Below, in pieces: positions 1-9,119 of a stretch of 42,916 nt of DNA. The DNA lies in assembly GCA_030037335.1 (NCBI GenBank), contig JASHRN010000089.1, forward strand, positions 1 to 42,916, in the 5' to 3' direction. The position numbers were made by a program, and so were the translations under genes. Below the pieces are notes generated by a model, which saw only the letters and a program-made list of their open reading frames with translations, did no database searches and had not been told where the DNA came from. Source of the DNA: Candidatus Acidiferrales bacterium (lineage in GTDB: Bacteria > Acidobacteriota > Terriglobia > Acidiferrales > UBA7541). How positions within the stretch are numbered: the first letter of the stretch is position 1; each line of letters begins with the position of its first letter.

Positions 1-2415
1 AAAGCCCCCGGATTCACTGCTGTTGCCGTGCTCTCGCTCACGCTCGGCATTGGCGCGAACACGACGATTTTCACGCTGGCCAAAGCGATCTTTTTGCATT
101 CCATTCCGGTGAAAGATTCGAGCCGCGTGATGGTTCTCTACTCGACTGCAACCAGCCGCAAGGGCCCGCCGCAGCTTTATCTGTCCACTCCCTGGCCGAA
201 CGCGATTGACTATCGCGATGACCTCAAATCCTTCTCCGGAATTTCGATTGCCATACCGAATGGCTTCGACATGGTCACGCAGGGAAGGCACACGCAACTG
301 TTCGGCTACATGGCGAGCGCAAATATCTTTGACGTGCTCGGCGTTCGTCCATTTATAGGGCGCACGTTCACTCCTGACGAAGATTCCATAGCGCGGCCCG
401 TCGTGATCCTGAGCTATAACACCTGGAAAACGGACTTTGGGGCTGACCGGGACGTTCTCGGCAAAAGCGTCCAGATGGACCAGATGAATTACGCGGTGAT
501 CGGCGTCCTGCCGCCCAGCTTTCAAGGCGTCGGCAATCTGAACAGTCCTGATGTTTTTATTCCCATCTCGATGGCGGACGAAGTCGCCACCGGCCTGCTG
601 AAAACGCTTTTGCATGAACGCGGTTTTCGCCTTGCGAATGTGGTTGGACGGCTCAAGCCCGGCGTCACCGTCGCGCAGGCCAGCGGCGAAGTTCACGCGC
701 TCGGGCTTCAGCTTGAAAAGCAGTATCCCAAGGACAACGGCGGCCGGAACGAAATGGTTGTGCCCATCGACGACACGTCCATTCCTCCGCAGGCGCGGGG
801 AGTCTTCGCGCTCGCGGGTATGCTGATGATGGGGATCGTGGGCCTTGTTCTGCTGATCGCGTGCGCCAATGTTGCCAATCTATTGCTTGCTCGCGCGACG
901 CAGCGCCAGCGCGAAATCGCCGTGCGCCTCGCCCTGGGAGCATCGCGCTCGCGATTGATTCGCCAGTTGCTCACAGAAAGCTTTCTGATCGCGATCTTGG
1001 CGGGCATCCTAGGAATTTTCTGCGCCTACTGGGCAAAATCATTTCTCGTTTCGCTGCTCCCCCAGGGGCTGGTTAGAACTCTCGACTTCACGCTCGATGG
1101 CCGCGTTTTCCTTTATACGCTTGCGCTGGCGGCGATTGCGACTCTGCTCTTTGGATTAATGCCCGCGCTGCAAGCCTCGCGCGGCGACAGCATCGCGGCA
1201 CTCAAAGATCGCACCGGCGCGCCCACTGGCAGCGGACGCTGGTATGGCTTGCGCGGCGTGCTGGTCATGATTCAGGTCGCGCTTTCGCTGATCGCGCTGG
1301 TCGGCGCGGGGCTTTTCATCCACAGCCTGCGCAACGCGCAGTCGATCGATCCCGGCTTCGAAGTGCAGCATGAACTTGTCATGCTGCTGAACATGGGCGC
1401 CGTGCATTACGCCCAGCCGCAGGCCGAAGCGTTCTATCGCGATGTTGTTCAGCGCCTCAATGGCCTTCCCATGATCGCGGGCGCAAGCCTTGCTGATTCC
1501 GGGCCGCTCGGTTTGGGCGGCGGGCTGGCGCGCACCACATTCACCGATGGTGTTGACTACACCGACCCGCGCAACGGCAAACTCACGCCCATCGTCGCCT
1601 CCGCACCTGGATTTTTTTCCGCCGCGGGCATTCCGCTGCGGGAAGCCCGCGATTTCACGGAGAGCGACGATGCCAACAGCACCATGGTCGCCGTCGTCAA
1701 TCATGCCGCTGCGGAAACTTTCTGGCCCGGGAAGGATCCCATTGGCGAGCATTTGCATTTTCTTGGCGAAACTTGGATCGTCACTGTCGTCGGCGAAGTG
1801 AATACTGTCAAATTCGGATCGCTCGGCGAGGCGCCGCAGGCTGTCGTTTACATGCCGCTCAAGCAGCACTACTCGCCTTTCGTTGTACTTTGGGTACACA
1901 CAAAGGGTGATCCGGCGAGCGCAGAACCCGCTGTGCGCGACGTGATTCATTCCATGGCGCCGTCGCTCCAGTTGGCTTTTGTCCGCACTGTGCCGCAAGT
2001 GCTCGTCCAATCGCTCACTGTGCCCACCATGGGCGCTGAACTTCTCGGCACCTTTGGCCTGCTCGCGCTCATTCTTGCGGCGATTGGGACTTACGGCGTG
2101 ATGTCGTATTCCGTCAATCAGCGGCGCAATGAAATTGGCATTCGCATGGCACTCGGCGCGCAACCGGCAAATGTCATGCGCTTGATTCTGGGCAACGGCA
2201 TGGCCATGGTTCTGGGAGGAATTGTTGTGGGGCTCGGCTTCTCCGTCCTGTTGGCAAAGAGTATGAATTCCCTTCTCTACGGCATCGGAATCTTCGATCC
2301 GGCGAGCTTCCTTTTGACCGCACTGCTGCTAATAATCGTGGCTCTCGGCGCATGCTTCATTCCTGCCCGCCGCGCCATGCGCGTCGACCCGATTGTGGCG
2401 CTGCGGTATGAATAA
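1..2415 (+). CDS. ADOP/FtsX-MacB-type ABC transporter permease, 5' truncated by the window
   Basis: Large inner-membrane permease of the acidobacterial duplicated orphan permease type; the substrate is unknown. The reading frame is open from base 1 (K-A-P-G-F-T-A-V), so the Met/Val codon at 28 is internal. By comparison with the complete paralogue at 2967-5627, about 95 N-terminal residues are missing. Visible parts are the first transmembrane segment with the LTLGIGANTTIF signature, a periplasmic MacB-like core domain, an FtsX-like domain (GIVGLVLLIACANVANLLLARA, then REIAVRLALGASR), a second periplasmic domain, and a final FtsX domain with RRNEIGIRMALGAQ and the family-typical end ARRAMRVDPIVALRYE. 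No ABC ATPase gene is nearby, which is usual for this group. A hairpin lies just after the stop at 2423-2439. Identification is confident; function beyond export or lipid/peptide transport is not established. Confidence 0.93.
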   Translation, partial: KAPGFTAVAVLSLTLGIGANTTIFTLAKAIFLHSIPVKDSSRVMVLYSTATSRKGPPQLYLSTPWPNAIDYRDDLKSFSGISIAIPNGFDMVTQGRHTQLFGYMASANIFDVLGVRPFIGRTFTPDEDSIARPVVILSYNTWKTDFGADRDVLGKSVQMDQMNYAVIGVLPPSFQGVGNLNSPDVFIPISMADEVATGLLKTLLHERGFRLANVVGRLKPGVTVAQASGEVHALGLQLEKQYPKDNGGRNEMVVPIDDTSIPPQARGVFALAGMLMMGIVGLVLLIACANVANLLLARATQRQREIAVRLALGASRSRLIRQLLTESFLIAILAGILGIFCAYWAKSFLVSLLPQGLVRTLDFTLDGRVFLYTLALAAIATLLFGLMPALQASRGDSIAALKDRTGAPTGSGRWYGLRGVLVMIQVALSLIALVGAGLFIHSLRNAQSIDPGFEVQHELVMLLNMGAVHYAQPQAEAFYRDVVQRLNGLPMIAGASLADSGPLGLGGGLARTTFTDGVDYTDPRNGKLTPIVASAPGFFSAAGIPLREARDFTESDDANSTMVAVVNHAAAETFWPGKDPIGEHLHFLGETWIVTVVGEVNTVKFGSLGEAPQAVVYMPLKQHYSPFVVLWVHTKGDPASAEPAVRDVIHSMAPSLQLAFVRTVPQVLVQSLTVPTMGAELLGTFGLLALILAAIGTYGVMSYSVNQRRNEIGIRMALGAQPANVMRLILGNGMAMVLGGIVVGLGFSVLLAKSMNSLLYGIGIFDPASFLLTALLLIIVALGACFIPARRAMRVDPIVALRYE

Positions 2416-2422
2416 AGTGGCG

Positions 2423-2439
2423 CGCGCGTCGAACGCGCG
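2423..2439 (+). terminator. GC-rich hairpin after the first permease
   Basis: Perfect 7-bp stem CGCGCGT / ACGCGCG with a CGA loop, starting 8 nt after the permease stop codon. There is no T-run after it, so it may be a transcript 3'-end stabiliser rather than an intrinsic terminator. Confidence 0.35.
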
Positions 2440-2542
2440 GATGAATGCCTCGCAGCACCATTAATTCTTCCGATTTCCGCATCGTTTGCGCGATGCACTC
2501 GGTGTCCGGTCCGTCCCTCCACGCGCGTTCCCCTCTTTCCTC

Positions 2543-2572
2543 TTGACAATCGAGAGGAGAGCGAAGTACCTT
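2543..2572 (+). promoter_or_regulatory. Possible sigma-70-type promoter for the padR gene
   Basis: A consensus -35 TTGACA lies at 2543-2548, followed after 18 nt by TACCTT (2567-2572) as a weak -10. This places a start site near 2580, about 35 nt before the regulator's ATG. PadR genes in this arrangement are often autoregulated, but no clear operator palindrome was seen. Confidence 0.35.
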
Positions 2573-2615
2573 CCTCTTGTTCATCTATAGGAACGGGCAG
2601 AGGAAAGCAAAATTC

Positions 2616-2960
2616 ATGGCCGCCATTTCCGAAAACAAACAGGCCGAGTTAGTGCAAGGCACGCTCGACATGCTCATCCTGAAAACTCTCGCGATCGAGC
2701 CCATGCACGGCTACGGCATCGCCATCCGCATCGAACAGATCAGCAAAGGCGTTTTCCAGGTGAATCCCGGCTCGCTCTTTCCGGCCTTTCGGCGGCTCGA
2801 GCGCTCCGGATGGCTCAAGTGCGAATGGCGAGCCACGGAAAATAATCGGCGCGCGAAGTATTACATACTGACCGAAGTCGGTCGCCGGCAATTGAAAACA
2901 GAGACGCGCGAATGGAGCCGGCAAATTGCCGCCATTGCGCGCATCTTGGAGGCATCGTAG
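2616..2960 (+). CDS. PadR family transcriptional regulator
   Basis: Winged-helix repressor of 114 residues. The start at 2616 is chosen because AGGAAAG (2601-2607) sits 8 nt upstream and the protein then begins MAAISENKQAELVQGTLDML; an upstream ATG at 2577 would add 13 atypical residues. The PadR signature is clear: G-T-L-D-M-L-I-L-K-T-L followed by M-H-G-Y-G-I, then N-P-G-S-L-F-P-A-F-R-R-L-E-R-S-G-W-L of the recognition helix and wing, and RRAKYYILTEVGRRQL. The C-terminal effector domain is the short type. The stop is 6 nt before the start of the downstream permease, so the two are co-transcribed. This matches the common PadR plus orphan permease pairing in Acidobacteria, where PadR probably controls the permease. 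The ligand is unknown. Confidence 0.92.
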   Translation: MAAISENKQAELVQGTLDMLILKTLAIEPMHGYGIAIRIEQISKGVFQVNPGSLFPAFRRLERSGWLKCEWRATENNRRAKYYILTEVGRRQLKTETREWSRQIAAIARILEAS

Positions 2961-2966
2961 CCATCC

Positions 2967-5627
2967 ATGTTTGCGCTCAGTAAATTTTGGCGCGGCGTGC
3001 GCGCGATGTTCAGGAAACAGCACGGTGATGGCGAGCTGGACGCGGAGCTGGATGAAGAGCTGCGCGATTTTGTGGAGCGCAGCGCTGTAGCAAAAATGCA
3101 AATGGGCTTAAGCCGCCAGCAGGCGCTCCGCGAAGCGCGCGTGGAAATGGGCAGCATGGAGTCCGTGAAGGAAAGAGTGCGCGCCGTCGGCTGGGAGACA
3201 GCCTTCCATTCATTCTGGCAGGACGTTCGCTTTGCTTTGCGGATGCTAAGAAAATCCCCCGGCTTCGCCGCCATTGTTGTCCTCACTCTTGCGCTAGGCA
3301 TCGGCGCAAACACGGCGATTTTCAGCCTAGTCAATGCTTTTTATCTGCGGCCATTGCCAGGGGTGAGCCATCCAGAACAGCTAGCAACATTGGTTGCTAC
3401 GGGGGATGGGAACGGCATCACGGTCGCGTATGCTGAATACAAATATTACAGGGATCACAACCGAGTCTTCAGCGGCTTAGCCGCATACAGAGACACGGAC
3501 CTCCAACTCGGCAGCGGGGGAGATCCAGAACGCGTGCAAGGGGCTGTCGTTTCGAGCAACTACTTCACGGTTCTTGGCGCGCGATTCGCACTGGGCCGCT
3601 GGTTTTCTCCTGAAGAAGACCAAACGCCGGGAGCATTTCCTGTTGTTGTGATCAGCTACAAACTGTGGAACGAGAGATTTCACGCGGACCCGGGTCTTCT
3701 GGGCAAGAGCGTGATCTTGAACGGACACGCATTCACCGTTGTTGGAGTTGCCGCCAAAGACTTTCAAGGGATCGAAGCGGGCGAAAGCCTTGACATCTGG
3801 ACGCCGCTGGCCATGTACGGCGAAGCGATGCCGGGCGTGTTGGCATCGTTTGATAACGGGTTTCGGTGGCTGGGCCTCATTGGCCGTCGAGCAGCAGGGG
3901 TCAGCATGAATCAGGCGCAGGCGGACATGCGCCAACTCATGGCGGAATTCGATCGGGCGCATCCCGGGGAGCATGAGACTGGATTGGCAAGTGTCGTCCC
4001 GCAATTCAGATTCGAGCTGGATAGCTTCGAGGCGATTCTGTTTGCGGCGGTCGGATTCTTGCTACTCATTGCTTGCGCAAACGTGGCGAATCTCTTGTTG
4101 GTGCAATCTTCGATGCGAAAAGGAGAATTCGCCGTCCGACAAGTGCTTGGCGCGAGCCGAGGGCGGCTGGCATGGCAGTTGCTGGTGGAAGGGCTTCTGA
4201 TCTCGCTGTTTGGGTGCGCGGCCGCGCTGCTGACAATGCTGTGGGTGCCACATCTGATTCTGCCCTTACTTAACATCGGCGGTGGTGTGCCAGCAGTCGA
4301 CCTGGAGCCCGATGTGCGCGTGCTGGGTTTTGCGCTGGCGATTTCGGTTTTGAGCAGTATCGGGTTCACGCTGGCGCCAGCAGCGCAAGCAGCGAAGCGC
4401 GACTTGATTCCGGCGCTCAACGACTCGGCAGCAGGAGCAAAGTTCGGCAAGTCAAAGCTGCACGCCTCGCTGGTGATTGTGCAAATTTCTCTTTCGATTG
4501 TTTTGTTGGTTGGCGCGGACCTGTTGCTACGAGCGCTGGGAAAAATCGATGCGGTCAAGCCGGACTTCGAAACGAAGAACATCCTGCTGGTCTCGGTTCA
4601 GCCGGGAATGAATGGGTACAACGAGGCGCAGTTGAGCGAATTTTACTGGGAAGTGCAGCAACGCGTGGAGAGTTTGCCGGGGGTTAGGGCAGCGGGGCTG
4701 GCTACGGACATTCTGGCGGGCAATTTTTTTGTAGAGGAGATTGCCGCGGAAGGACACGAGCCGCCGGTAAGCGAGCCGTGGACGGCTATTCATTATGACT
4801 CGATCTCTCCGGGATATTTTCACGCCATGAGTATTCCGATTCTGCGCGGACGCGAGTTTGATTGGGGCGATACGGCGGGAAGCCCTAAAGCACTGGTCTT
4901 GAATGAAAGCGCGAGCCGGGATTTGTTTGGAGCGGGAATCCCAGTCGGAAGGATGGTTCATCTCAAAGGCGAGAGAGAGCCGAGAGAGGTTGTTGGGCTA
5001 GTGAAAGACGTTTGGTATCCGGGGCTGTGGGAAAATCCACCTGCAAACATTTATTTTCCGCTAATGCAAGATCATCCCTGGCCGCTGTCGGCGGTAACCA
5101 TTCACGTGTGGACGAAGGGAGATCCGAGGGGCGAACTGCCGAGTGTCAAGCGCGCGGTGGGAAGCGTGGACAAGAGCTTGCCCGTTTACGACGTTAGAAC
5201 GATGAATGACTTTCTGCAGCAGTCACTATGGGCGCTGAGAACCGCAAACGCCGTGGTGGCGGTCGTAGGATTGCTCGCGTTGCTGATGGCGGCGGTTGGG
5301 GTTTATGGCGTGATTTCGTATGGAGTGACGCAGAGGACGAGGGAGATTGGAGTGCGAATGGCGCTGGGAGCGCAGCCGGGTGACGTGTTGCGCATGGTGA
5401 TTCGGGAAGGCATGCTGTTAGCGGGCGTGGGAATTGTGACGGGAATCTGCGGCGCGCTGGCGCTGACGAGATTTTTGCAGAGCTTGTTGTTTGAGATTAA
5501 ACCGACAGACCCTACGGCGTTTGGGTCTGTGGTAATTCTACTGATCGTTGTAGCACTCGCGGCGTGTTACATACCCGCGCGGCGGGCAATGAGGATCGAG
5601 CCGATGGAGGCGCTCAGGTACGAGTGA
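2967..5627 (+). CDS. ADOP/FtsX-MacB-type ABC transporter permease, complete
   Basis: Complete 886-residue orphan permease. Residues 1-90 form the typical cytoplasmic helical N-terminus (DGELDAELDEELRDFVE, then LSRQQALREARVEMGS), which precedes KSPGFAAIVVLTLALGIGANTAIF at about 96-120, the first membrane segment. A MacB-like periplasmic domain follows, then a pair of FtsX-like membrane domains (IACANVANLLLVQ near 365; REIGVRMALGAQPGDVLRMVIREG near 795) and the conserved end ARRAMRIEPMEALRYE. The start ATG at 2967 lies 6 nt after padR; GGAGG at 2948-2952 inside the padR end is a somewhat distant ribosome site (14 nt), and an ATG at 3009 is a possible alternative. It is translationally linked to PadR. 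The family is proposed to work in efflux or lipoprotein/peptide release, but no substrate can be read from the sequence. Confidence 0.94.
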   Translation: MFALSKFWRGVRAMFRKQHGDGELDAELDEELRDFVERSAVAKMQMGLSRQQALREARVEMGSMESVKERVRAVGWETAFHSFWQDVRFALRMLRKSPGFAAIVVLTLALGIGANTAIFSLVNAFYLRPLPGVSHPEQLATLVATGDGNGITVAYAEYKYYRDHNRVFSGLAAYRDTDLQLGSGGDPERVQGAVVSSNYFTVLGARFALGRWFSPEEDQTPGAFPVVVISYKLWNERFHADPGLLGKSVILNGHAFTVVGVAAKDFQGIEAGESLDIWTPLAMYGEAMPGVLASFDNGFRWLGLIGRRAAGVSMNQAQADMRQLMAEFDRAHPGEHETGLASVVPQFRFELDSFEAILFAAVGFLLLIACANVANLLLVQSSMRKGEFAVRQVLGASRGRLAWQLLVEGLLISLFGCAAALLTMLWVPHLILPLLNIGGGVPAVDLEPDVRVLGFALAISVLSSIGFTLAPAAQAAKRDLIPALNDSAAGAKFGKSKLHASLVIVQISLSIVLLVGADLLLRALGKIDAVKPDFETKNILLVSVQPGMNGYNEAQLSEFYWEVQQRVESLPGVRAAGLATDILAGNFFVEEIAAEGHEPPVSEPWTAIHYDSISPGYFHAMSIPILRGREFDWGDTAGSPKALVLNESASRDLFGAGIPVGRMVHLKGEREPREVVGLVKDVWYPGLWENPPANIYFPLMQDHPWPLSAVTIHVWTKGDPRGELPSVKRAVGSVDKSLPVYDVRTMNDFLQQSLWALRTANAVVAVVGLLALLMAAVGVYGVISYGVTQRTREIGVRMALGAQPGDVLRMVIREGMLLAGVGIVTGICGALALTRFLQSLLFEIKPTDPTAFGSVVILLIVVALAACYIPARRAMRIEPMEALRYE

Positions 5628-5807
5628 GAAAAATAGTGGCGAGTGGCTAGCGAACTGCAAAGACCGAAAAACTAAACACTTTGTGCAGAAAGCAGCGCGA
5701 AGCGGAAGAGAACTTTACTTATCTACAGGCGACGCCGGACGAAATTCCCAGACTAGGCTGGTTTTTCCTCTTTACTTTCTAACCTCAACTATCAAGTATA
5801 GACGCGG

Positions 5808-6233
5808 ATGAGCATCGAAAAACTGGAGCCCAAGGCTGATAATCCGTGTTTCGGATGCGGCGCGGACAATCCGCGCGGGATGAAGCTCACATTCGAGCAA
5901 GATCACGAGACGCGGAAAATCATGGGCCGCTTTCGCTTGGGGCCCGAATATCAGGGAAGCAATCGCGTGCTGCATGGCGGAATTATCGCGGTGCTGCTGG
6001 ATGAGGCGATGGGCAAGCTCAACCGCTTTCATGATGTGCGCGCGGTGACGGCGGAACTTTCGGTGGAATATCTTCGCCCAGTGCCAGTCGGCGAAGATAT
6101 TATTGTCGAGGCGCAGGAAGTTTCGCGCGAAGGCCGCAATTTGATGCATCGCGGCGAAATTCGCAACGCAGCGGGAAAAGTGCTGGCGCGCGGCAAAGGC
6201 CGATTCGTGGCGATCGGCGAACGCGCGAAGTAG
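5808..6233 (+). CDS. PaaI-type hotdog-fold thioesterase
   Basis: 141-residue single hotdog-domain protein expected to hydrolyse acyl- or aroyl-CoA thioesters in the cytoplasm. Key residues are H56-G-G in LHGGIIAVLLDEAM with D65/E66 (the usual HGG...DE/DD catalytic helix), and VTAELSVEYLRPVPVGEDIIVEAQE, the classical beta-strand signature of the 4HBT/PaaI family. An N-terminal C-F-G-C-G-x-x-N-P-x-G-M-K-L segment (residues 14-26) is typical of a common subgroup of PaaI-like thioesterases in soil bacteria. It is preceded by about 180 bp with no recognisable gene and followed 40 bp later by a GAF protein. Exact acyl substrate unknown; it could serve beta-oxidation or detoxification. Confidence 0.88.
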   Translation: MSIEKLEPKADNPCFGCGADNPRGMKLTFEQDHETRKIMGRFRLGPEYQGSNRVLHGGIIAVLLDEAMGKLNRFHDVRAVTAELSVEYLRPVPVGEDIIVEAQEVSREGRNLMHRGEIRNAAGKVLARGKGRFVAIGERAK

Positions 6234-6273
6234 AATATCCATGCTTCAGACGATGTTGTGAATGTGAGGACCC

Positions 6274-6747
6274 ATGACGCCAAATCTTGACATCAGGCTT
6301 CTCAATGAAATTGCTGCGGCCGCTTCGGCTACAGGGGACGCATCGGCGCGCGCGAAACGCGCTGCGGAAATGATTCGCGGGGCTTGCAACTGCTACTGGG
6401 CCGGTATTTTCGAAATTTCCGGTGAGGAGGCTCGCGCGGTTGCATGGACAGGCGCGGAAGCGCCGGCATTTCTGAGCTTTCCGCTGACGCGCGGCATCAC
6501 GCGAGACGTGCTGAGAGCGCGCAAAGCTGAGCTGGTCAATGATGTGCTGAAAGATTCGCGTTACCTGGTGGCGTTCTCGACGACGCGCGCGGAAATCATT
6601 GCGCCGATTATTGATGGTAGCGGAAATGTGGTGGGCACACTGGAGGCCGATTCCGACAAAGTCAACGCGTTCACGCAATCGGATGTGCAATTCCTGGAGC
6701 AGTGCGCCGCGCGGCTGGCGCCGCTTTTCACGAAACGCGGTTTGTAA
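6274..6747 (+). CDS. GAF domain protein
   Basis: 157-residue protein made of one GAF domain and little else. Residues 8-40 form the N-terminal helix (NEIAAAASATGDASARAKRAAEMIRG), followed by CYWAGIFEISGEEARAVAWTG, the central loop and the hallmark end EIIAPIIDGSGNVVGTLEADSDKVNAFTQSDVQFLEQCAARLAPLF. GAF domains bind small ligands or cofactors. Single-domain GAF proteins include free methionine-R-sulfoxide reductases, which need a specific set of cysteines; only C38, C40 and C143 are present here in a different arrangement, so that activity is not supported. GAGGA a few bases before the ATG supports the start. The gene lies 102 bp before pdxS on the same strand. Confidence 0.8.
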   Translation: MTPNLDIRLLNEIAAAASATGDASARAKRAAEMIRGACNCYWAGIFEISGEEARAVAWTGAEAPAFLSFPLTRGITRDVLRARKAELVNDVLKDSRYLVAFSTTRAEIIAPIIDGSGNVVGTLEADSDKVNAFTQSDVQFLEQCAARLAPLFTKRGL

Positions 6748-6849
6748 GTTAGATTTCCCCAGTCCGTCCAATTTGGCCTGATTCCTGCCATCACGTGCGA
6801 TTCGCATTCCACGCCCAATTTAATAAAATAGGGTTACGAGGAAACGCAA

Positions 6850-7761
6850 ATGGACAATGGTGTGAAAAACAACGGAAATGGACACGAAAATCTCTGGCGC
6901 GTGAAAGTTGGGCTGGCGGAAATGCTCAAGGGCGGCGTGATTATGGACGTCACCACAGCGGAGCAGGCGAAAATCGCCGAGGATGCAGGAGCTTGCGCGG
7001 TGATGGCGCTCGAACGCGTTCCCGCAGATATTCGCAAAGAAGGCGGCGTGGCGCGCATGGCCGCTCCGCGAATTATTCGTGAAATCATGGATACGGTGAC
7101 GATTCCCGTGATGGCCAAAGCGCGCATCGGACATTTTGCCGAAGCGCAGGTGCTCGAAGCTCTTGAAGTTGATTACATTGATGAAAGCGAAGTGCTCACG
7201 CCGGCGGATGAGGAAAATCATATCTGGAAGCATTCCTTCAAAGTGCCGTTCGTTTGCGGCGCGCGCAATCTGGGCGAAGCGCTTCGGCGCATCGGCGAAG
7301 GCGCGGCGATGATTCGCACGAAGGGCGAAGCGGGTTCGGGCAACATTGTGGAAGCTGTGCGTCACATGCGGACGATTGTGGGCCAGATGAAGCGGCTCAC
7401 CACGCTCGGCGAAGATCAACTGATGCACGAAGCGAAGGAGCTTGGCGCGCCGCTGGATTTGGTTCAGTACGTTGCGAAAAACGGCAAATTGCCCGTGCCG
7501 AATTTCTCCGCCGGCGGAATCGCCACTCCCGCTGACGCCGCTCTCATGATGCAGCTCGGCGCGGAAGCGGTTTTCGTTGGTTCCGGAATTTTCAAGTCGA
7601 GCGATCCAGCGAAGCGCGCGAAGGCCATCGTCTATGCCACGACAAATTATCAGGACGCGAAGAAAGTGCTCGCGGCATCCGACGAACTTGGCGAGGCGAT
7701 GAAGGGGCTCGACATTCGGCAAATGGAAGAAAAGGATTTGCTGCAGACGCGCGGCTGGTGA
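6850..7761 (+). CDS. pdxS: Pyridoxal 5'-phosphate synthase, PdxS subunit
   Basis: 303-residue (beta/alpha)8 synthase that makes pyridoxal 5'-phosphate from ribose 5-phosphate, glyceraldehyde 3-phosphate and ammonia supplied by PdxT (the DXP-independent vitamin B6 route). Highly conserved throughout: D33 in GGVIMDV, K90 in MAKARIGH (Schiff-base lysine for the pentose), K158 in RTKGEAGSG (second catalytic lysine) and [29 protein letters not shown], the phosphate-binding region. The start ATG has AGGAAA just upstream. The N-terminal tail (about 15 residues, Asn/Gly-rich) is not conserved in the family. The glutaminase partner pdxT lies downstream at 9120 but is separated from pdxS by an oxidoreductase gene. 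Confidence 0.97.
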   Translation: MDNGVKNNGNGHENLWRVKVGLAEMLKGGVIMDVTTAEQAKIAEDAGACAVMALERVPADIRKEGGVARMAAPRIIREIMDTVTIPVMAKARIGHFAEAQVLEALEVDYIDESEVLTPADEENHIWKHSFKVPFVCGARNLGEALRRIGEGAAMIRTKGEAGSGNIVEAVRHMRTIVGQMKRLTTLGEDQLMHEAKELGAPLDLVQYVAKNGKLPVPNFSAGGIATPADAALMMQLGAEAVFVGSGIFKSSDPAKRAKAIVYATTNYQDAKKVLAASDELGEAMKGLDIRQMEEKDLLQTRGW

Positions 7762-7808
7762 TCGTTCGGGTACCGTAGAGAAGGTGACCATGTGGACGGC
7801 TCGGCACA

Positions 7809-7842
7809 GTCGCCCAAGGCGACGAAAACTGAATCTTTTTTT
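7809..7842 (+). terminator. Weak hairpin with displaced T-run after pdxS
   Basis: Stem GTCGCC / GGCGAC (7809-7814 with 7818-7823, CAA loop) and a run of seven T at 7836-7842. The T-run starts 12 nt after the stem, too far for a standard intrinsic terminator, so it may only reduce read-through between pdxS and the next gene. Confidence 0.3.
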
Positions 7843-7873
7843 GCCTCAGTACATCTGCTAGTAGGATTCCGTC

Positions 7874-9004
7874 ATGCCACATTTATTCGAGCCGCTGAAA
7901 ATACGAGGGGTGACGCTGCGAAACCGGATCGCGGTTTCGCCGATGTGCCAGTATTCGTGTGAGGACGGCCTCGCCAACGATTGGCATTTCGTGCATCTGG
8001 GAAGCCGGGCTGTAGGCGGCGCGGCGGTTGTTTTCTGTGAAGCGACGGCGGTTCTGCCCGAAGGACGCATCAGCCCGCAGGATTTGGGAATTTGGAGCGA
8101 CCGCCACGCGGAAGCGCTCGCGCGCATTGTGAAATTCATTCATGAGCAAGGAAGCCTTGCAGGAATTCAGCTCGCGCATGCGGGACGGAAGGCGAGCACG
8201 TATCGCACCTGGTCTCCCAAGCAGGGCGCGATTCCGCCGAGCGACGGCGGATGGAACAATGTGCTTGCGCCGAGCGCGATAAAATTCCAAGACAATTATC
8301 CGCAGCCACGAGAAATCACGCACGACGAAATTCGCGCCGTCACCGAGGCCTTCGCCGCAGCCGCCCGCCGCGCACATGAAGCTGCATTCGATATCATCGA
8401 AATTCACGCGGCGCACGGCTACTTGATTCACGAATTTCTGTCGCCCTTCAGCAATCACCGCACGGATGAATACGGCGGGTCATTTGATAATCGGGCTCGA
8501 ATCGCACGCGATGTTGTGAAGGCTGTCCGCGGCTCTTGGCCGGAAACGCAGCCGCTGTTTATGCGCATTTCGGCCACGGATTGGAAAGAGGGCGGCTGGG
8601 ATGCGGATCAATCAGTGCAGCTCGCGCGCGAAGTGAAAAAACTCGGCGTCGATTTGATCGATTGTTCTTCTGGCGGCGTGATTCCGGGCGTCAACATCCC
8701 CGTCGGACCGGGATACCAGACGAAATTTGCGGAAAAGATTCGGCGCGAAGCGGAGATTCTCACTGGCTCCGTCGGCATGATTACCGAGCCTGTCCAAGCC
8801 GATCACATTATTCGCACGGGCCAGGCGGATATTGTGCTGCTTGCGCGCGAAATGCTGCGCGATCCGTACTGGCCATTGCGGGCCGCGCGCGAGCTTGGCC
8901 ATGAAGCTTCGTGGCCCGCGCAATATCTCCGCGCCGCGCCGGATAATTCGCCGCAGCGCAAGCCAGCACCACCTTCCGCAAGCAGCGCCAAATCTTCTGC
9001 TTGA
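7874..9004 (+). CDS. NADH:flavin oxidoreductase, old yellow enzyme (YqjM-like)
   Basis: 376-residue FMN-dependent ene-reductase barrel that reduces activated C=C bonds of enones or nitro compounds with NAD(P)H. It has the YqjM (thermophilic-like) subclass marks: C25 in SPMCQYS with Y27, G-I-Q-L-A-H-A-G-R-K at 97-106, and catalytic H178/H181 plus Y183 in IEIHAAHGYLIHEFLSPFSNHRTDEYGGS. Also present are DLIDCSSGG and VGMITEPVQADHIIRTGQADIVLLAREMLRDPYWPLRAA of the phosphate-binding end. The last about 25 residues are a Pro/Ala/Ser-rich tail beyond the family core. It sits between pdxS and pdxT on the same strand with about 110-bp gaps on each side; a role in vitamin B6 metabolism is not indicated by sequence. 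Confidence 0.94.
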   Translation: MPHLFEPLKIRGVTLRNRIAVSPMCQYSCEDGLANDWHFVHLGSRAVGGAAVVFCEATAVLPEGRISPQDLGIWSDRHAEALARIVKFIHEQGSLAGIQLAHAGRKASTYRTWSPKQGAIPPSDGGWNNVLAPSAIKFQDNYPQPREITHDEIRAVTEAFAAAARRAHEAAFDIIEIHAAHGYLIHEFLSPFSNHRTDEYGGSFDNRARIARDVVKAVRGSWPETQPLFMRISATDWKEGGWDADQSVQLAREVKKLGVDLIDCSSGGVIPGVNIPVGPGYQTKFAEKIRREAEILTGSVGMITEPVQADHIIRTGQADIVLLAREMLRDPYWPLRAARELGHEASWPAQYLRAAPDNSPQRKPAPPSASSAKSSA

Positions 9005-9119
9005 TTCGCCCCGGTGTGAATGAACACTCAACCAAAATGGCCGGTTTGCGCGGCTCCGCTGCAATGATTGGCGTTCGCGCAAAGTGCTAAACTGTGGTTT
9101 CAGGTTAGCGGATCTGCAA

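Noticed and set aside
1156-2163. 335-codon open frame on the minus strand inside the first permease
   Set aside because: Composition is typical of an antisense shadow in GC-rich DNA (Arg/His-rich, no known motif), while the plus-strand frame encodes an unmistakable permease.
6100-6807. 235-codon minus-strand frame across the thioesterase and GAF genes
   Set aside because: Spans two real genes antisense, with no ribosome site or family features.
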